Assembly (NCBI GenBank): GCA_013398055.1
Contig: VZRS01014304.1
Location: 372,001-436,000, forward strand
Length of the DNA: 64,000 bases
Reading direction: 5' to 3'
From: Ifrita kowaldi
Taxonomy: Eukaryota; Chordata; Aves; Passeriformes; Cinclosomatidae
Shown here: positions 13,201 through 28,200 of the stretch, one piece after another
Numbering within the stretch: the stretch's first letter is position 1
Layout of the letters: each line of letters opens with the position of its first letter
Notes under the pieces: model-generated
What the model was told of the DNA's origin: nothing
Databases searched by the model: none
The model's input: only the letters and a program-made list of their open reading frames with translations
Program-made: the position numbers and the translations under genes

Positions 13201-16200
13201 TCCCAAAAGCCATGGCTGCCATTCAGACAGGTAAGAGACAGACAAGGGCTCCAGCCTGCACAGGCACCTGTGCCAAACAGGCTGGACACAGATAGGGGAT
13301 GACATGCAATAAAAAGTATGTCCATAATAGATAGGAAGAATATTCAAAACAATACTTAAGGGGCTATCTGAACACTGTGAAGAAAATCTATCTTCTAGAA
13401 ATCCATTATTGTACATGTTTCAATAAAATTTTTGAGAGGGAAGTACAGTGTTGAGATGAAAACAAAACAAAACAGCAACAAAAAATCATCCTGATTTCAC
13501 ATTGTCCAAGCAGAAGAAATAGGAGAATATGCCTACATTCAATGAATATCATCACCATCATGGTAGTGACACCATGGTTCCTAATCACACAGCCTCATTT
13601 GCTGTATAACTTAATCCTACACCGTCACTCTGGCTTCTAATATCCACTTGAGCTATAACATGCATTTTAAAAAGTGCCTGACCTTGACTAATTTCAGCTT
13701 CCAGTAACTGAGTGCTGACAAGAACTTTTCCTCATAGATTTGAGAGGCCCCTCTTATAAAAATTGTTTTGCCAGGAAACCTCTGTTTAATAGTATTTCTT
13801 TTGGAAAACTGTATAAAACTAAGCTGCTGGAATTATTCAGTTTTTAAGATTCAGGTTAGTCTGTCAGGTATTTTTCTGAGCTTCTTCTCCCACTTTACCT
13901 TTTGAAAAACAGTGAATGCCAAACTGGGTAAAGCTTTCCAGCTGGTTGTGTCACTTCCAGTCCCATATACCAATATTCCCCTTTACCAGGAACTCAGGTC
14001 CTTTATCTGCTGCTATGGTGAGATCTTCTGCAGTGACCTACCCTCTGGGTATGGTCTTATGTCATGTGTGAACTTGTATTGTCTTTGTTTCATTATATAA
14101 AGTTTGCATACTGAAATAACTTCGCTCAAAGGAGCTCACCTTGCCAATTGATCCACAGCACTCCGTGTAACTTGACCTTTCCCATGCCTTGCTGAGCACA
14201 CCACTCATTTTTCACTGCATTTCACTACCAAGGAGTTTATACTCTTTCAGTTCTCCAACATATCTACTGAGGAGTTGAGGGCCAAGTCCACATCCCTGCA
14301 GAATTTCACCAAAAACTATGCAGTAAATGATGGCTCCTCATTTCCAGATTTCTTTCATAATATCATGAAGCATCAAGCAAAGGTTTATAAAAGTAGTAAA
14401 ACAGTTCATTACATCAATACCACAAATCCTAATGGTTGTACTTGGTGAGATTGTTCTCTTGTGCTCCTTCTCATTTTCATGCTTTGGGGCTCATGGTGTG
14501 ATCATGTCCTGTAGTGTTACCAGGACTCAATGGTTTTTGTAAATGGTTTAAAGGTTTCACCCCAAACCTTTAAACATTTACAAAGATTTTTGATTTACAG
14601 CATGTATTTCATATGGCAGAAAGCTGCTCCTTACAGCCTACCCAGTCAATCTGAGAAGGTAGCAGGGCTGTAAGCCGTGTCTGCTTGAGACAATTATTCA
14701 TCTGTCTGTATGGAATGAGAGTTGTCTAACGAGTCATGCACTGATGAACATAAAGAGGTAAAGAATGCTGAAGCACAAATAATGCTGTGCTGCTTGGCAC
14801 CCAGCCTCGCTTTTATGGGTTTCTGTAAATTAACAGTCACATTTCTGGGTGAGGTTTTAATCTTTCCCTGGACTATTGATAGAAAGTGATTTATTTTCTT
14901 TCTTTTTTCTTACCTGAAAAAGGTAATGTTCAGGGCAGCACTCTACTCATATGCATGTGAGAGTAGGAACAAAAAAAGCACTGCTTACATTGAGGGAAGA
15001 AAGATGGTTTATTTGGTGAGCCACATTTTCAATAATACTTGATGTTATTATAAAGCTGATGTAGTAAGTGAATCCAGAAAGTTGGCGGTCTTTGTATGAT
15101 TCTTTTGCTCAGCAAAGTTAAATAGGGAAATGTACATTTCTGAGCATTACATCATGAAAAACCACTAAAAAGTCATGCCAAAGTCTGAAAATAGGGTCAG
15201 TGCTGCACGGGAACAAAAAGTTCCAAAACACAATGTAAAACATTTTCAAACAAAAACTGAATGGTTGCACGAAGTTCTCTTAATTCAATCTTGTCAACAG
15301 ATCCTTGGAAAAATCCTTTAATTGGCTTCTGAAAGGAGAAAGTTAATTGCGAGATTACAATACAGGTGTTGGATGCTTGTGGTCACTCCTGTTTTCACCC
15401 ATCAAACTCTTAAGCTGGGAGAGAAAACTGGTTAGCAGATATTACAGAAATGCAAGTATCTGAAGGTCATAGGTTTCAAGGTGGCCATTTGATCACAAAG
15501 ATTACTTCAGCTACCAGTTTGCCCATTGTAGCTGTTACTTCTAGTCACACTGTGGACCTGGGCTCTTTGGTTTCAGCAGGTCCTTAAGTTTTGCTGCTCT
15601 CAGCCTGGCAGAGCTTAGTGATCCACTTTGTGCTGCTGATGTAGTGTAAAAACCAAATCCAAACACAGGACTGGAAGCTCCAGGTCCCTTTGTTTCTAGC
15701 TGAAGTCATGAACTATCCAACCAGCACTACTCTGCTTTTCTTTGTCCATATGCCTTCTTTGCCTGACTGCAAGTAACACAGCCTCAAGAGAGGAGTAGAG
15801 CAAGCATTTCTGGACCCAGAATATCCTACAGCCTGGTGATTAGGGTTATTTTCTGTGGTGGACAAGAAGAGGGTTAACCCCCATGCTCAAGCCAGGTAGA
15901 GACAAGAAGCCACTCTCCCACTTTGTAGTCAAATACCCTCATTTTGACATTAGGTAAAGGACTGGTCTGCAGGGTAGGTGGTGCTCTACTTCTGGCTGCA
16001 TCTTTTAGTCCAGTGATAATGACCAGGCATCCTCCATGACTTGATGAAGTACAGATGTGCAAGGTCTTCAGGGTTCATCAGTGAAGGGCAGAGCTGCAAC
16101 TACAAAAGAGATGGCCACTGCCTTACCCCATGGATGCATCCATGCTTTTGCTTCTCAATTTTTTTTTTTTTTAAAAAGAGTCTCAGAAGAGGAGATGTAG

Positions 16201-19200
16201 CTGGAATAGACCATTTCAGATCTGTGACAGACATGTAGGGGCACAATAGTTGGCTGACCTTATGTTGGATTATAAGATCCTTCCAAATTTTGTCTATTTG
16301 TGACATTTCACTTAGCTAGAAAGAAATTTCTCAAAGAAAGGGTGGATTTCTTCCACACATCATCTGTAGCTCATGTTCAGCATGTTCACTTTTCCTTGCC
16401 TGAAGCTTCACGAATTACTGTCCCCAGAACTGAAGTTTTCCTGAGAAGGAACTTTCTCAGGGACAGGTCCTAAACTGAAGACCTAAGATCTTCTCACACA
16501 TCCCCTTCACCTCTGTCAAATATGAGAAGACTTGCTTTGTAGTTTTTTATCTACTAATAAAACAAAAAATAGTCTACTTTAAAACAAAAGGAAACTGTAC
16601 CAAACTAGCATACTTCCTTTTCTCTCTGGAAAGAATGCAGTGTCAGAAAAACCCATAGAGTTGCCGTTGATGTGGCAATGGAAGACCCTGAGTGAGCGCA
16701 GGGCTGAGGGTAGATGTTCTCAGGAGCAGTTTATTGGCTTTGCAGTGAGACCAGTTTAGCTGATGCAGTTAAACATGCTATTGTTGAATTCACTGTAGTG
16801 GCATTGTGCAGGTGAGACTCATACACCAGGCAGGGCAAAGGGTCTTCAGCCTCCAGAGGAGCATCCTCACCTCCTGCTCTGCCCCAGGAGAAAGAGCCAG
16901 GAGCTCTGCCAGCCCTGCCCTTTCTGCAGGCAGAAGGACTTTGGTCAGAATAGCTCAAATCCTCACCTTTGCAGCATATATGCACAGATAAATCAGCCAC
17001 AGAACAGAGAGGGCGAGGGCAGTGACTGAAAATGTGTTGGGTTGATAGGGTGAAGCTGAACCAGATTCAGAACAGGTGACATAATTTACTTTAAAAAAAG
17101 AAAAATCTTTCACAGTATGAGCAGCTCTTCTTAAACTCTGAAAAACTTAATTAAAGGCAGTATATTTGTTCTGCCAAAATCTCTTTATTACACTTGCCGT
17201 TAGCTGCACAGGGGGAACTGGTGACTCACCAGGTTGTGATTCAGAAGAGCAACTCTAATTTCCCTGCCCTTTCCCTCTGCAGTTTGTGTGCACCGTGATT
17301 GCCATCCTCCTGCATTATTTCTACATGAGCACCTTCGCATGGATGTTTGTGGAGCAGCTCCACATCTACCGGATGCTGACTGAAGTGAGGAACATCAACT
17401 TCGGGCACATGCGGTTCTACTACGTTGTTGGCTGGGGCATTCCTGCCATCATAACAGGTACCCTCAGCCACCCCAAAAAAGCTTTGTTTCCCTGCCATCT
17501 TCACTGGCCAGGTTCAGGGAAGTTACCCCATCCCAGAGAGCCATGGGTGTTTTCCTGAACCAGGGCAGCACCAAGCCACGTCTAGCAGAAGTCAGCCCAA
17601 ATTTGGCAGATCTGTGTACCAAATGTCTGTTGCCCTAGCTGAAGTGATACTGATGGTTATACAATAACAGGGACACACATTAAATCAGGACTTGATAACA
17701 TTGCTTGGGAATAACAGTACTTTTATTTCAACAACTTTGCCAGTAGCTGTCAGGAATTTTCCTTCCCTGTGCTGGTACCTCCAGATGTGGACACACGGTC
17801 TCTGAGAGAAGTAACTGCAGTGGCTTCAGAAGCAATGCTGCCCACAGGATATTACTGCCCTTCACTGGACATTTCCACTGCCTGCCCTCAACCAGCAGTA
17901 AATACTTCCTGAAGGGAATTTCAGCAGCTCTGTTTTATTTGGCATAAAACCAAGCTGGGAATACTCAAGCTGCCTTTTACTTAATTTCGGATACAAATGC
18001 TGTAACTTCCAGTTGAGGAAAAGCAATGAAAAGCTGGAGGCAGTAATCTTTTAAACCAATCCAGAGTGATCCACAGGAGCACATCCATCTCCGCCCTCAC
18101 CATGCCTATTTTTGCCATCAGACATTTCCAGTGCTACCCTAAGCACATGGCGCTGTGTTAATTCAGGCAGACAGCTCCTCAGGAATTGTGCTTCACTGAA
18201 CAGTTGGAGTGGAGTTCTTTGGTTCAACTGTTTCAGCATGTATCTGTTTCCATATGGGAAATCAGATCATAGGCATGCAGTTAACTTTTATGCAATTAGT
18301 GTTATTTTTGCAGATAATAACATACTGTCAGCAATGGCAGAGGTTTAGATGTCTCTGGGATCAAACAAATAGCTATCACTCATGTACACTTGCAAAAATA
18401 TTATGGAACAAGTTAGATTTAAAAATACATACTTGTTCTTTTTTTCTGTATGTTTAAGAAGGTGTAATACCAAAACACAGTGTAGGCTGGTACAGGTTAA
18501 TTCTCTCTTCAGGGAGCTGGCAAGTTTTTCCATATCACTTTGTGCCTAAATAATTTCTACTTCTATCAATTTACAGCAGAAAGCACAGCCCAGAAGCTTC
18601 TGCCACTCTAGACGTACCCCAGACATTTTAAATAGAAATTGTCCTTGAACTTCTGAAATGTTTCAGACCTATGTGACTTTTATCAGTGCATATAGGAATA
18701 CTGTGGTATTTTCAGGAACACTGAAGTGCAATCAGATATTTGGCAGCATCATTTCTGGCAGAAAAGAAGTATCATTAAATAACAAAAAATAATTGCATTT
18801 CAAAACTCATTATCTTTTGAAGAATTTTGTTGGAAGGAGTTTCTGCTTCAGGTTTACTTTCTCTCCTGAAATTTAAATTAATTTGGACCTTCTCAACAGC
18901 CATATTATGCAATCTAAATATCACAAGCATACCATTTTTACATTTTTCTACTTAGATATTGCTCTCTGTGATATGGAACTATTCTGCACTTATAAAACTT
19001 TCCAGGTTGTGTCCTTCAATTTAATCTCTGACTCTACCGAATTTGCAGTTCTATTTAAATGAAAAGTCAGATCCCTATTGCTGAGAAAGTCTGGGGATTT
19101 TGTGAAATGAAGGATAAAGAAAACTAAGCCTTTAGTTTGCCCTTCCAGGCTTATAAATCATCTGAAGAGAAAATTGTTTCATCATAAATAGCACAATGTA

Positions 19201-22200
19201 GGATTTCTTGCCTCTAGATAACTTGTTACTGTACATATTTTAAATAAGCTTCTTTATAAATTTTAATTTCTAAACACTAAAAAGGTTCCAGCTTCATAAC
19301 ATGAACCTTAAACATTATTTAAATTGTTTTATGAGAGAAGGATTGTTTATTTTTCTTAGTAGTGGTACAGTCTAGATATGGGAAGAAATTTTATACTTGG
19401 GACATGCAGAGGACTATTTTATTTTAAAGATAAATACCATTTCATCTTCATCATAGCTATCCTGAGAGGGAAAAAACCCACAAACCTACAGTACCAGTGG
19501 CTTTTTGTGTATTATTTTTTCTACTTTCTATACTCAAACTGATATTCATTTCAAGTGGGACATAGTGGTCCTAAGGCATCTGTGATGGGACCAGGCTACT
19601 TGCAGAAGGGCACCTTGACCTTTGGAGGGGGATAAAACTTAGTAAAATGTTTACAGAGGAACACTCCAGCTGGGAAGAACTACATTTAGTCACAGCATAG
19701 AAATGCAAATTGCCATGAATAAGAATAGAAAAGAAGTTGGAAGAAGGCTTACAGCCATCAAAAGAGTGTGGATCCAGAATAGTCCTCCATTGGGAGTGAT
19801 AGTGGAACATTTTAAATTTGCTTTAAGCTTGCTGATTTTAAAGTGTGGTTTGATCCATCTTGGAGAGGGATTTTATGACTTCCTTGCCTCGGGAGCAGAG
19901 GGCTGGATTTGGCACCCAGCAAGACCCCCCCAGTTCTGCCTGTCTCTGTGGCAGCACGCTAGCTGTTTGACATATGTGTGCAATAACAGCTTTGCCATGG
20001 AGACTGCAGTGCTTGTGTTAAAACAGGTTCTTACGCAGCCCTAAAGCCAATATACCCCAGAAACTGGCACTTCTCAAATCCTAAGCAAAGCAATGAGCCC
20101 GGAGAGAGGTGAGGCTGCCCCACAGCTGCCTGAGTCACATATTGTTGCTGAGCCCTCAGGAGCTCAGAAGGGTCAAAACGTGCCACTCCTGCAGCCGTTG
20201 GCACACTCCTGGGATGGGTGCTGCTCCCCACAGGACTCTTGGCCATAGGACCAGCCCCAGTTCCTGCAAACGTCAGCAAGGGATCACTCAGCCTGCACAC
20301 TCAGTCTGCTAAGGGCAGCCAGGCTGCAGCATTTAATTGATGTGCCAAAATATTTCTCAGTATTACATTGCATTGGCTTCATTCTGCCTTTGAGTAAAGT
20401 GTTATTTCACATGTTGTTGACTGCAGTAATATTTAAACCATGTACCTGAAGACTGCAATTTGCCCCATTTGTTTCATGGAGAACTTTAGGGTAGGATTTT
20501 GAGAGTGAAAAATTTTGCTGCCTGCCAATTACTCATAGAGCCAGAGTTCTATTAATGAGGAAATCCAGTCCTGGGAAACAGACTGTATCCATAGAATTAC
20601 ATCTGTATAAAATACTTTATGGTCCCTTAATCATTTATGGCTAATTCTTTCTGGATGGCAACTGCTGAAGGGGGTGGTGGAAGAGCCAATGGGAGCAGGG
20701 AGGGAGACTAGTCCTATCTCATTCCACATTTCAGTGAAAACAGATCCAATATCCACTGGTCTGCCAAATAGCCAGTTTAGTTTTCATAGACCATAGGCCT
20801 GTACCAGATGTGAATATTGGCTGTGGGCCAGTTCTAAGCAGCAAGAGTGAAATGCAGCTACCTTTCCCTTTCTCTGTGTCTTTTCATCAAAGCACTCAGG
20901 CTTCAATTCAAAAAAAGATGACTATTAATGCACATGGACCCTCCTTGCAGAGACCAGCTCTGCCGTCAGCCTTGGCCGCCTCTTGAGACAGGACATACGC
21001 TCATCGCAATAGGTGCCTCCCATGCCCAGACAACATGCTGCAGCCACCTGCCATCTATCACTGGCCACAGACCTCACAGGGATCAGTTTCTGTGTCTTGA
21101 AGAAGGAAGATCTCTGCAGACAGGGTACACCTGTCTCAAAGGGGGAAAAGGATCTTTGCACAGGAATTAGCAGGGCTCATTAAAAGAGCTTTTAAACTAG
21201 GTTTGAAGGAGGAAAAGGATAAAACCAGACTCACTAGAGGCAACCTGAGGGCAGAATGCCAGTGTTTGTGGGACAGTGTGCTAGAGAGGTCCTTCTGTCT
21301 GCCATCTCAGTGGAGGCAGGGGTTGGAGATCCATGTGGCAGCAAAGACGCAGGCGTTTCTGTGTTAGAAACCATGGGAACAGCTATCTGTGTTAGGGGGT
21401 GTTTTGACTGTCTAGAGCTTGATGTTGGTGATAAAAGTGTTCATGGGTAAGAATCATCATGAAGGACAACAAGGCAGATACCACACTGAGAGTATGTTAC
21501 AGACCATCCAACCAGGATGAGGAGGCAGAGGAAATATTTTATAAGCAGCTGGGAGAAATCTCACCATCACTAGTCCTTGTTCTTGTGGGGGACTTCAGTT
21601 TAACAGGTGTCTGCTGGGAATACAACTCAGTAGAAGAAAGAGTCCAGGAGGTTCCTGGAGTGTGTGGAAGAGAACTTCCTGATGCAGCTGATGGGTGAGT
21701 GAGCAAAGGAAGATTCCCTGCTGGACCTGTTCATTGTGAACAGAGAAGGACTGGTGGGTGATGTGATGGCTGGAGATCGTCTTGGACACAGTGATACAAA
21801 ATGATAGCTTTCAATTCTCTCAGAAGAAAGGTGGGGATTCAGCAGAACTTCCACCTTGGACTTCCATAGGGCTGACTTTGGCCTGTTTAGAGGCCTAACT
21901 CACAGTGTCTCTTGGGAGGCAGTCGTGAAGGGCAAAGGAGTCCAGGATGGCTGAACGTTCCTCAAGCAGGAAATCTTAAAGGCACAGGAGCAGGCCACCC
22001 CACATGGCAAAAGACAAACCAAAGGGGAAGACCAGCCTGGCTGAACAGGGAGCTTTTGCTGGAACCCAGAGAAAAATGGAGGAAAAGGCAGGCAACTCAG
22101 AAGGACTAAAAGGATGTTGTGATCATCCCCCTGTACTCAGCACTGGTGAAGCCAAACTGCAAATCAGATTAGTTTTGGGCCCCTCACTACAAGGAAGACA

Positions 22201-25200
22201 GTGAGGTGCTGGAGAGTGTCCAGAGAAGGACAATGAAGCTGATGAAGGGTCTAGAGCACAAGTGTGATGAGGAGCAGCTGAGGGAGCTGGGGGTGTTTAG
22301 CCTGGAGAAAAGACATCTCAGGAGACATCTTACCTGGAAGGTCTTTTCCAACATAAACAATTCTATGGTTGTATGATTTTGCAGGTCAAAGGCAGCAATC
22401 CCAGTCAATCACCATATGGGTGAGGTGTAGGTCACCAAGTCAGACAGCACTGTAAATCAGCAGGTGAATGCTGGGCTCAGAGAGTCCCTTGGAATTGACC
22501 AGGTTTTGAAAAATAAAATAATAAAAGATGTGTTTTTATCTCAATTGCCTTGGGGCATTAGCTCCATTTCAGACAATGCTGAAAGCAAGGTGAGGTACCT
22601 GGGATGGCAGTTCAAAATGAATCTCACCTGAGCTCAAGCAGTTAACTCTCATAAGTTCCCAGGTTCCTTTGTCTCTGATGTTATTTTAGTGACAGCAAGT
22701 TAAGAATGCACTTTTTTTTTCATAGCATAGACATCTCCTCAGTTATGATTCATTTCATTCTGCTGCACAGGCTTATTGAAATTCCTCACATGTCACTCAC
22801 CCTCAAGGCTCACACTGTGTTAGAATGACTATAAAACTGTGCTGAAACAGAATTCATTTGGGACTTGCATTTGTTGTAGTTTTTATGTAGCTGAACTTTG
22901 TTCTAGTTGGCAAAACTCAGAGTATTGTTTGATATGACCAGCATAAAGCTTTTGATTTACAAAAGTTTTATTTCAATATTTGCTTTGATTTTGCCTTCAC
23001 AGATTGTCCTGTTGAATAAATTTTGCCATGATAATTTTGCTTATTTGAAACTACATTTGGTTATAGGCAGCACTTTTCTGATTTACTTTTTCTCCATTTT
23101 GTGACACAGGGCTTGCTGTTGGCCTGGATCCACAAGGCTATGGGAATCCTGATTTCTGCTGGCTGTCTGTTCATGACACCCTGATCTGGAGTTTCGCTGG
23201 GCCCATCGTAATGGTTGTCGTTGTAAGTAGGGGGAATTGGCATCCAGAGCTGTCTCTCCCTGAGACATTTTCTCATATGTTTTGTCAAACAGTAGTCATG
23301 CAAAGCAACTGTGTTCTTTACATTTGAAGCAAATGTACTCGAGCTTGCATCTTTTGTTTAAATAGATAAGACATGAGTTAAGCTTCTTGAAATCAGAGGG
23401 CTGCTTGCCAGTACAAAAATTGCTAGTGGAGCAATGGCTGTATGGCCAGAAACCTATTTCCCATTTGCTTTGTTCCATTTTCAAAGGGTGGTCTGTGAGC
23501 TTATTAAACAAATCAACAAAAGAAGCCATAACAAGTCACTTCATCCAGAAGTCCTAAAGGAATATTAAATATTTCCACTTTCAGGAATTTAAAAGAATGG
23601 ACTGGTGTTTAACTTCTCCCTTAGAGCTTCTCCCTCAAAGTAACACCTGAAGATAAATATCCATGATTTGACTCTTACCTTGAATGCCAAATGCAGTTCT
23701 GGTCTCCTCATCTCAAAAAGTATGAAGTAGACCTAGAGGCAGCGTAGGTTATGGTCAGGAGTCAGCAGAGACATGGGACAGCTCCCACTGGAGGACAAAC
23801 AAGTGGACTAGGAGTCTTGAGCCTAGAGATGAGAAAGCTGCAGAGAAGGGAGGAGGAGCCTGTAATAGTGTGTTGGTCTGGAGAAAATGGCTATGGACCC
23901 AACCGTTCAAGGTCTTTTCCAACACAAGCAGTAGCAGGAGGCAGCAGATCCTGAAGAAACAGGACAAGCTGCATCATTTCTCCACAGCATTTTAAGTTAG
24001 AAACTCCTAGAAACAGGACAATGGCAGGGGTAAAGCTCTGCACAGTTTTGGAAAGTGAATGATGAGACAAATTCTCAGCATTAATATTCACTATGAGTTA
24101 TTAAGGATAAATGCACCACCAACCTAGAAATGAGTGGAGACTGGAGGTTTGTTCAAAGTCATTATCACTGTATGCTCTTCTAGAAAATACTCCTAAATTC
24201 TGGTTTGACCAAACTGAAACAAGGTGCTGGGCTGAGGTGAACACTGGTTTGGACAAGGACAGCCATTCTTGAGTTTTTATCTTTCACTCAAGAATCTTTG
24301 CATAGCGTTGTCTTATTGTATTTCATCCAGATCAAGTGCCAGGATGTCCTTGACTATGTTGCCTTGAAACAAGGTGAATCTTGGAATTTAGAGACCTGTA
24401 AGTTGGAGGGAAAATGTTCTTGGCACCACAAACCATTTTAGGATAAAAATTGCATTGTCATTGAAAATAGAGCTGTAACAAATGTACAGAAAGAATCCAT
24501 GCTGTTATTTCAATTTCCCTTTCAGATAAACACTGTCATCTTTATACTAGCAATGAAAGCATCGTGCAGACGAAGGCAACGTTCATTTGAAAAAACAGGA
24601 GTCATGTAAGTTTGAGTTCAAAAACCTGTAGAAGTTTTGGCCAGAAATAATAAAAGACAGAATTGCCTAAAAGCAAGTTTTGGAGCAGGAAATAAAAAAG
24701 ATTTTTGGAGGAGAGTGTTGGTAAAGGCAATTGAAGCTGCTTCACCCCACCCACTCCTGCAGTTCCCTTGGAGGTCCTGTAAAACCTCCTCCATGGTGCT
24801 CTGCACCACCAGGTGTAGGCAGGAGAAAGGAGAAGGGAAAGATTTATTCTCCAGACGGTGTCATTGCAGTCCTTCCAGATCTCTCATTGTACTCTACTAC
24901 ACTGTCACTTCACCTCTGGCATGCCCAGGTGGACATAAATCTGGGTCTCCCTGTGCTTGTCCGTGGCTCAGAAAGGTCTCCCCTCTCAAGTGTCTGGGTT
25001 GCCAGCTGTGTCATGGCAGAGACACACTGACATTCCCGTGCTGAGGGCCAGCCTCCCTGCATCCCACGTTCCCTGGGATGAGCAGCGTCACAGGCTGCAG
25101 CCTGCTGCCTTCCTGAGATGTTGTGGCAGCCTGTTCTCATTAACATCTGTTTTGCCCAAAGCTCAGGATTTACCTGTGAACTCAAATGTGATTAGCTAGT

Positions 25201-28200
25201 GGCAAGACAGCCCCTTGGGTTTTTTGTATGAGATTTCAAATGGCTGCTTCTCGTTCTCTTTTTCAGCTCTGGCTGTAGGGTGCTGTGTACATATTGGCAT
25301 GGCTTTTCCAGCCCTGGTGTCCCTGGAGCTGTAGACTTTGTGGTTCTCTGCACCCTAACACTAAACTTAATGAAAATTAGAATCTGAGGGTGAGCTCCCC
25401 AGCAACATGGGTGGCCCAGTTAATAAAAGTGTGGAAGGAGCAATGCTGGTGCAGTGCCGTGCTCCCCTTGGCATGCCCTTTCCAGTCCCAGTTTCCATGC
25501 AGCTGTCAGCTTTGTGGTACTCTGAACCCTTACCCTGACCCCAATAACGTCCAGGGCTTGAGGATGAGGTCCAAATCTCCCTAAACCAAGGAGTATAATT
25601 GCTACCTAATGGCAGCAATTTTACTCACAATATAAAACTTTTGCTACTAGATTTGTTTCTGTCTTTTGAAAGTGTCTGTGGAAATTGTATTTTTAAGAAA
25701 ACAAATATTCCCTGAGTGCCCTTGATTCAAAACCTTGGGTAGTAATGTTGAGAAGGAATGTGAGAGTGAAGGTGATAAACTGAAATGAGATGGACATGGC
25801 CATTTACTGCCCAGATGTGTTCCTCAGAGTCATCAAGGCTGAACAGCGTGGGCTTGGAAAACAGTCAGATTTGTTTGAAGAAAGTCTTGAAAATGAACTT
25901 GAAAATAAGTCATTTTTTTAACATGAATATGCTAAGCTGTGGAGTGTTGCTGTGAGAGAGTTGGAAACTGGGAGCTGGTGAACACTGCCCTTATTTTCCC
26001 AAAGGGCTTTTCCAGTTGCCGAGTTGTTGGGCACATAACACCACCCACAGGGAGAAGTTGGGCTGTTCTCTTGTATCCGATCCCACTGCAAATGTCCATC
26101 TGTGTTTGCTTTACAGCTCTGTGCTGAGGACAGCGTTCCTGCTCCTGCTGCTTATCAGCGCCACGTGGCTCCTGGGGCTCATGGCGGTCAACAGCGACGT
26201 CATGACATTTCACTATCTCTTTGCCATTTTCAGCTGCCTGCAGGTAAGTTGGGTGCCATTTTGTCCGTGGCAGACCTTGGTGAGCACACTGCTGCACCCA
26301 GACCTCCAAAAACCTGCTCAACATGAGCTAACTTAAGAAAATCGGAGATCTCAAGTGCAATTTTTGCTTTCTTTTCTCAAAGAGAGGGGTTTTTTCACTG
26401 AAACTATAATTCTGAGTAATTGCATCTCCTGCTTTTAGTCATTCTAAAGGTAAGTGCACTACTATAGTAACCTGTGACGGTATACAGTTATACCTCTGTC
26501 TTTCTAGAGACAAAGTCTTTGTTACTGTGTTCTGTGTGCTCATTGTTAAGTCATTCTGTTGCTACCACAAATGAGAGACTGTTATATTTCACCCAGAGTC
26601 AATGGCTCCAAGTTCAAGGTTTTCACAAATTAAAAAAATGAGACAAATAATGATTTTCAAATACAATGCGAGTTGTATTAGGGTTTTCCTGGGTTGCCTG
26701 TCCCAGTTTACACAACTGTTGATTAAAGATGCAGAAAAGAGTTATTTGTAGGAGACCTGGCATGGAAGTAGTCACAGAGCTTCATGTTGGTCACAATCTG
26801 AATGTGACCAAGGATGGCAGTAACTGTCCTAGCAGGTGCCTGCAGTATTGAAACAGCTACTGTAGGACACTCTTTCAGCTGCAGCACAACAGCCACAACT
26901 TACAGCCACAGAGAAAAAAAAGTCTGATGGGTCTCCTTTGGAGATGGCTGTCAGTGCCCTGGAAGCACAGCAGATAGGTCAGCTTGGAGCAAGGTTATTT
27001 TGCCACTGCAACTGGTGTGCTCTGAAACAAATGCACCTACTCTGGCTGTAAAACCAGGCTTCCACAAATCTAAAATAAAATTAAATTAAACATAAACCTA
27101 ATGAGAGGGACAAAGGTCAGCAGCTGGAATTCTCCAAACTTGCCCAGAGAGGCACAGTGGTATGTGGTATTTCACATCACTGCCTTCTTTGAACTTGTAT
27201 TTTTAAAGAGACATTTATGTGAATTTTATTAATGAATAATCCCAAAGTGCTAGTGCCAGCTAAGATCACATTTGATCGAATGTTTAGAAAGTGAGCTTGA
27301 AGTTTAAAGTTACTCTAAGTCAATTGCTTTGGCTGAAATAATGAAATTCAGACTTCTTATGATGTTGGTACAGCTGCAAGTTCATGAGTATTGGCTTTTC
27401 TATACTGTATGTCCAACCAAAGTTGGTAACAACCTGGCAGCTGCATTAGTTCCCTCTAAGCAAATACATCTGAAGGCGCACACATGTGTGTGCCCTGCCC
27501 CCAGCAAAAGCTGTTAACGTGTGTTCCTGGCAGCCAACAGCTGCCCAGCCCTGGGGACCTCACTGATTTTCCCACCAGAGGTATTGCTTAACCAAGGAAC
27601 TCAGATGACAAAAGTTGGGACCTCTCTGCCCCCAGTACCTCTTCACATATCACAAGGCTTTCTAAAATTCTCTTAGACACAGTGTTAAGGGCTCCTTTCA
27701 CAGAAGTTGTCCGTTTCCAGAGGCTTTCACTAAAGGCTGTGATATTTTTCATGTGCTGCTATTGATTTTTTCTCATCATCTGTGTAAAAGCTCTTAAATC
27801 CCAAATTCTAAAATTCCTGCAATGTTTTCTAGTGGGACATTGAGGTTCCCTTTGGATTTCTTCCCAAATCAAGCTGTGCTCTGTAAATTCTGGAGAAACA
27901 CATCTTTGTGTATATTTTCCCAGGCCTTTAATGCACACTTGAACTTGGAATCAAATTATGAAGAAGTGCTGGGAGATCAGTCAGTGTCATTTCAGTCAAA
28001 GAAAGAAAATAGTTATTGCTTTTGAAATACACCATCACAGACTACAAACTAGAATTCAGGGGCTGTTTCAAAATGGGTGTTCTCCAATATCCATATTTGC
28101 AATGTGGTAGTAGTGAATCATTTACATTTTCCTCTCTCTAAAATTATCCAGGGGCTGTTCATTTTCTTCTTCCACTGCGTATTTAACAAAGAAGTCAGAA

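Larger units (their letters stand above)
24606..28151 (+). other. CELSR1 introns flanking the TM6 exon
   Basis: Intron 24606-26116 holds the 174-bp tandem repeat. Intron 26244-28151 shows nothing recognisable; a short frame near 27925-28022 (AFNAHLNLESNYEEVLGD) after CCCAG has no family resemblance. Confidence 0.75.
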
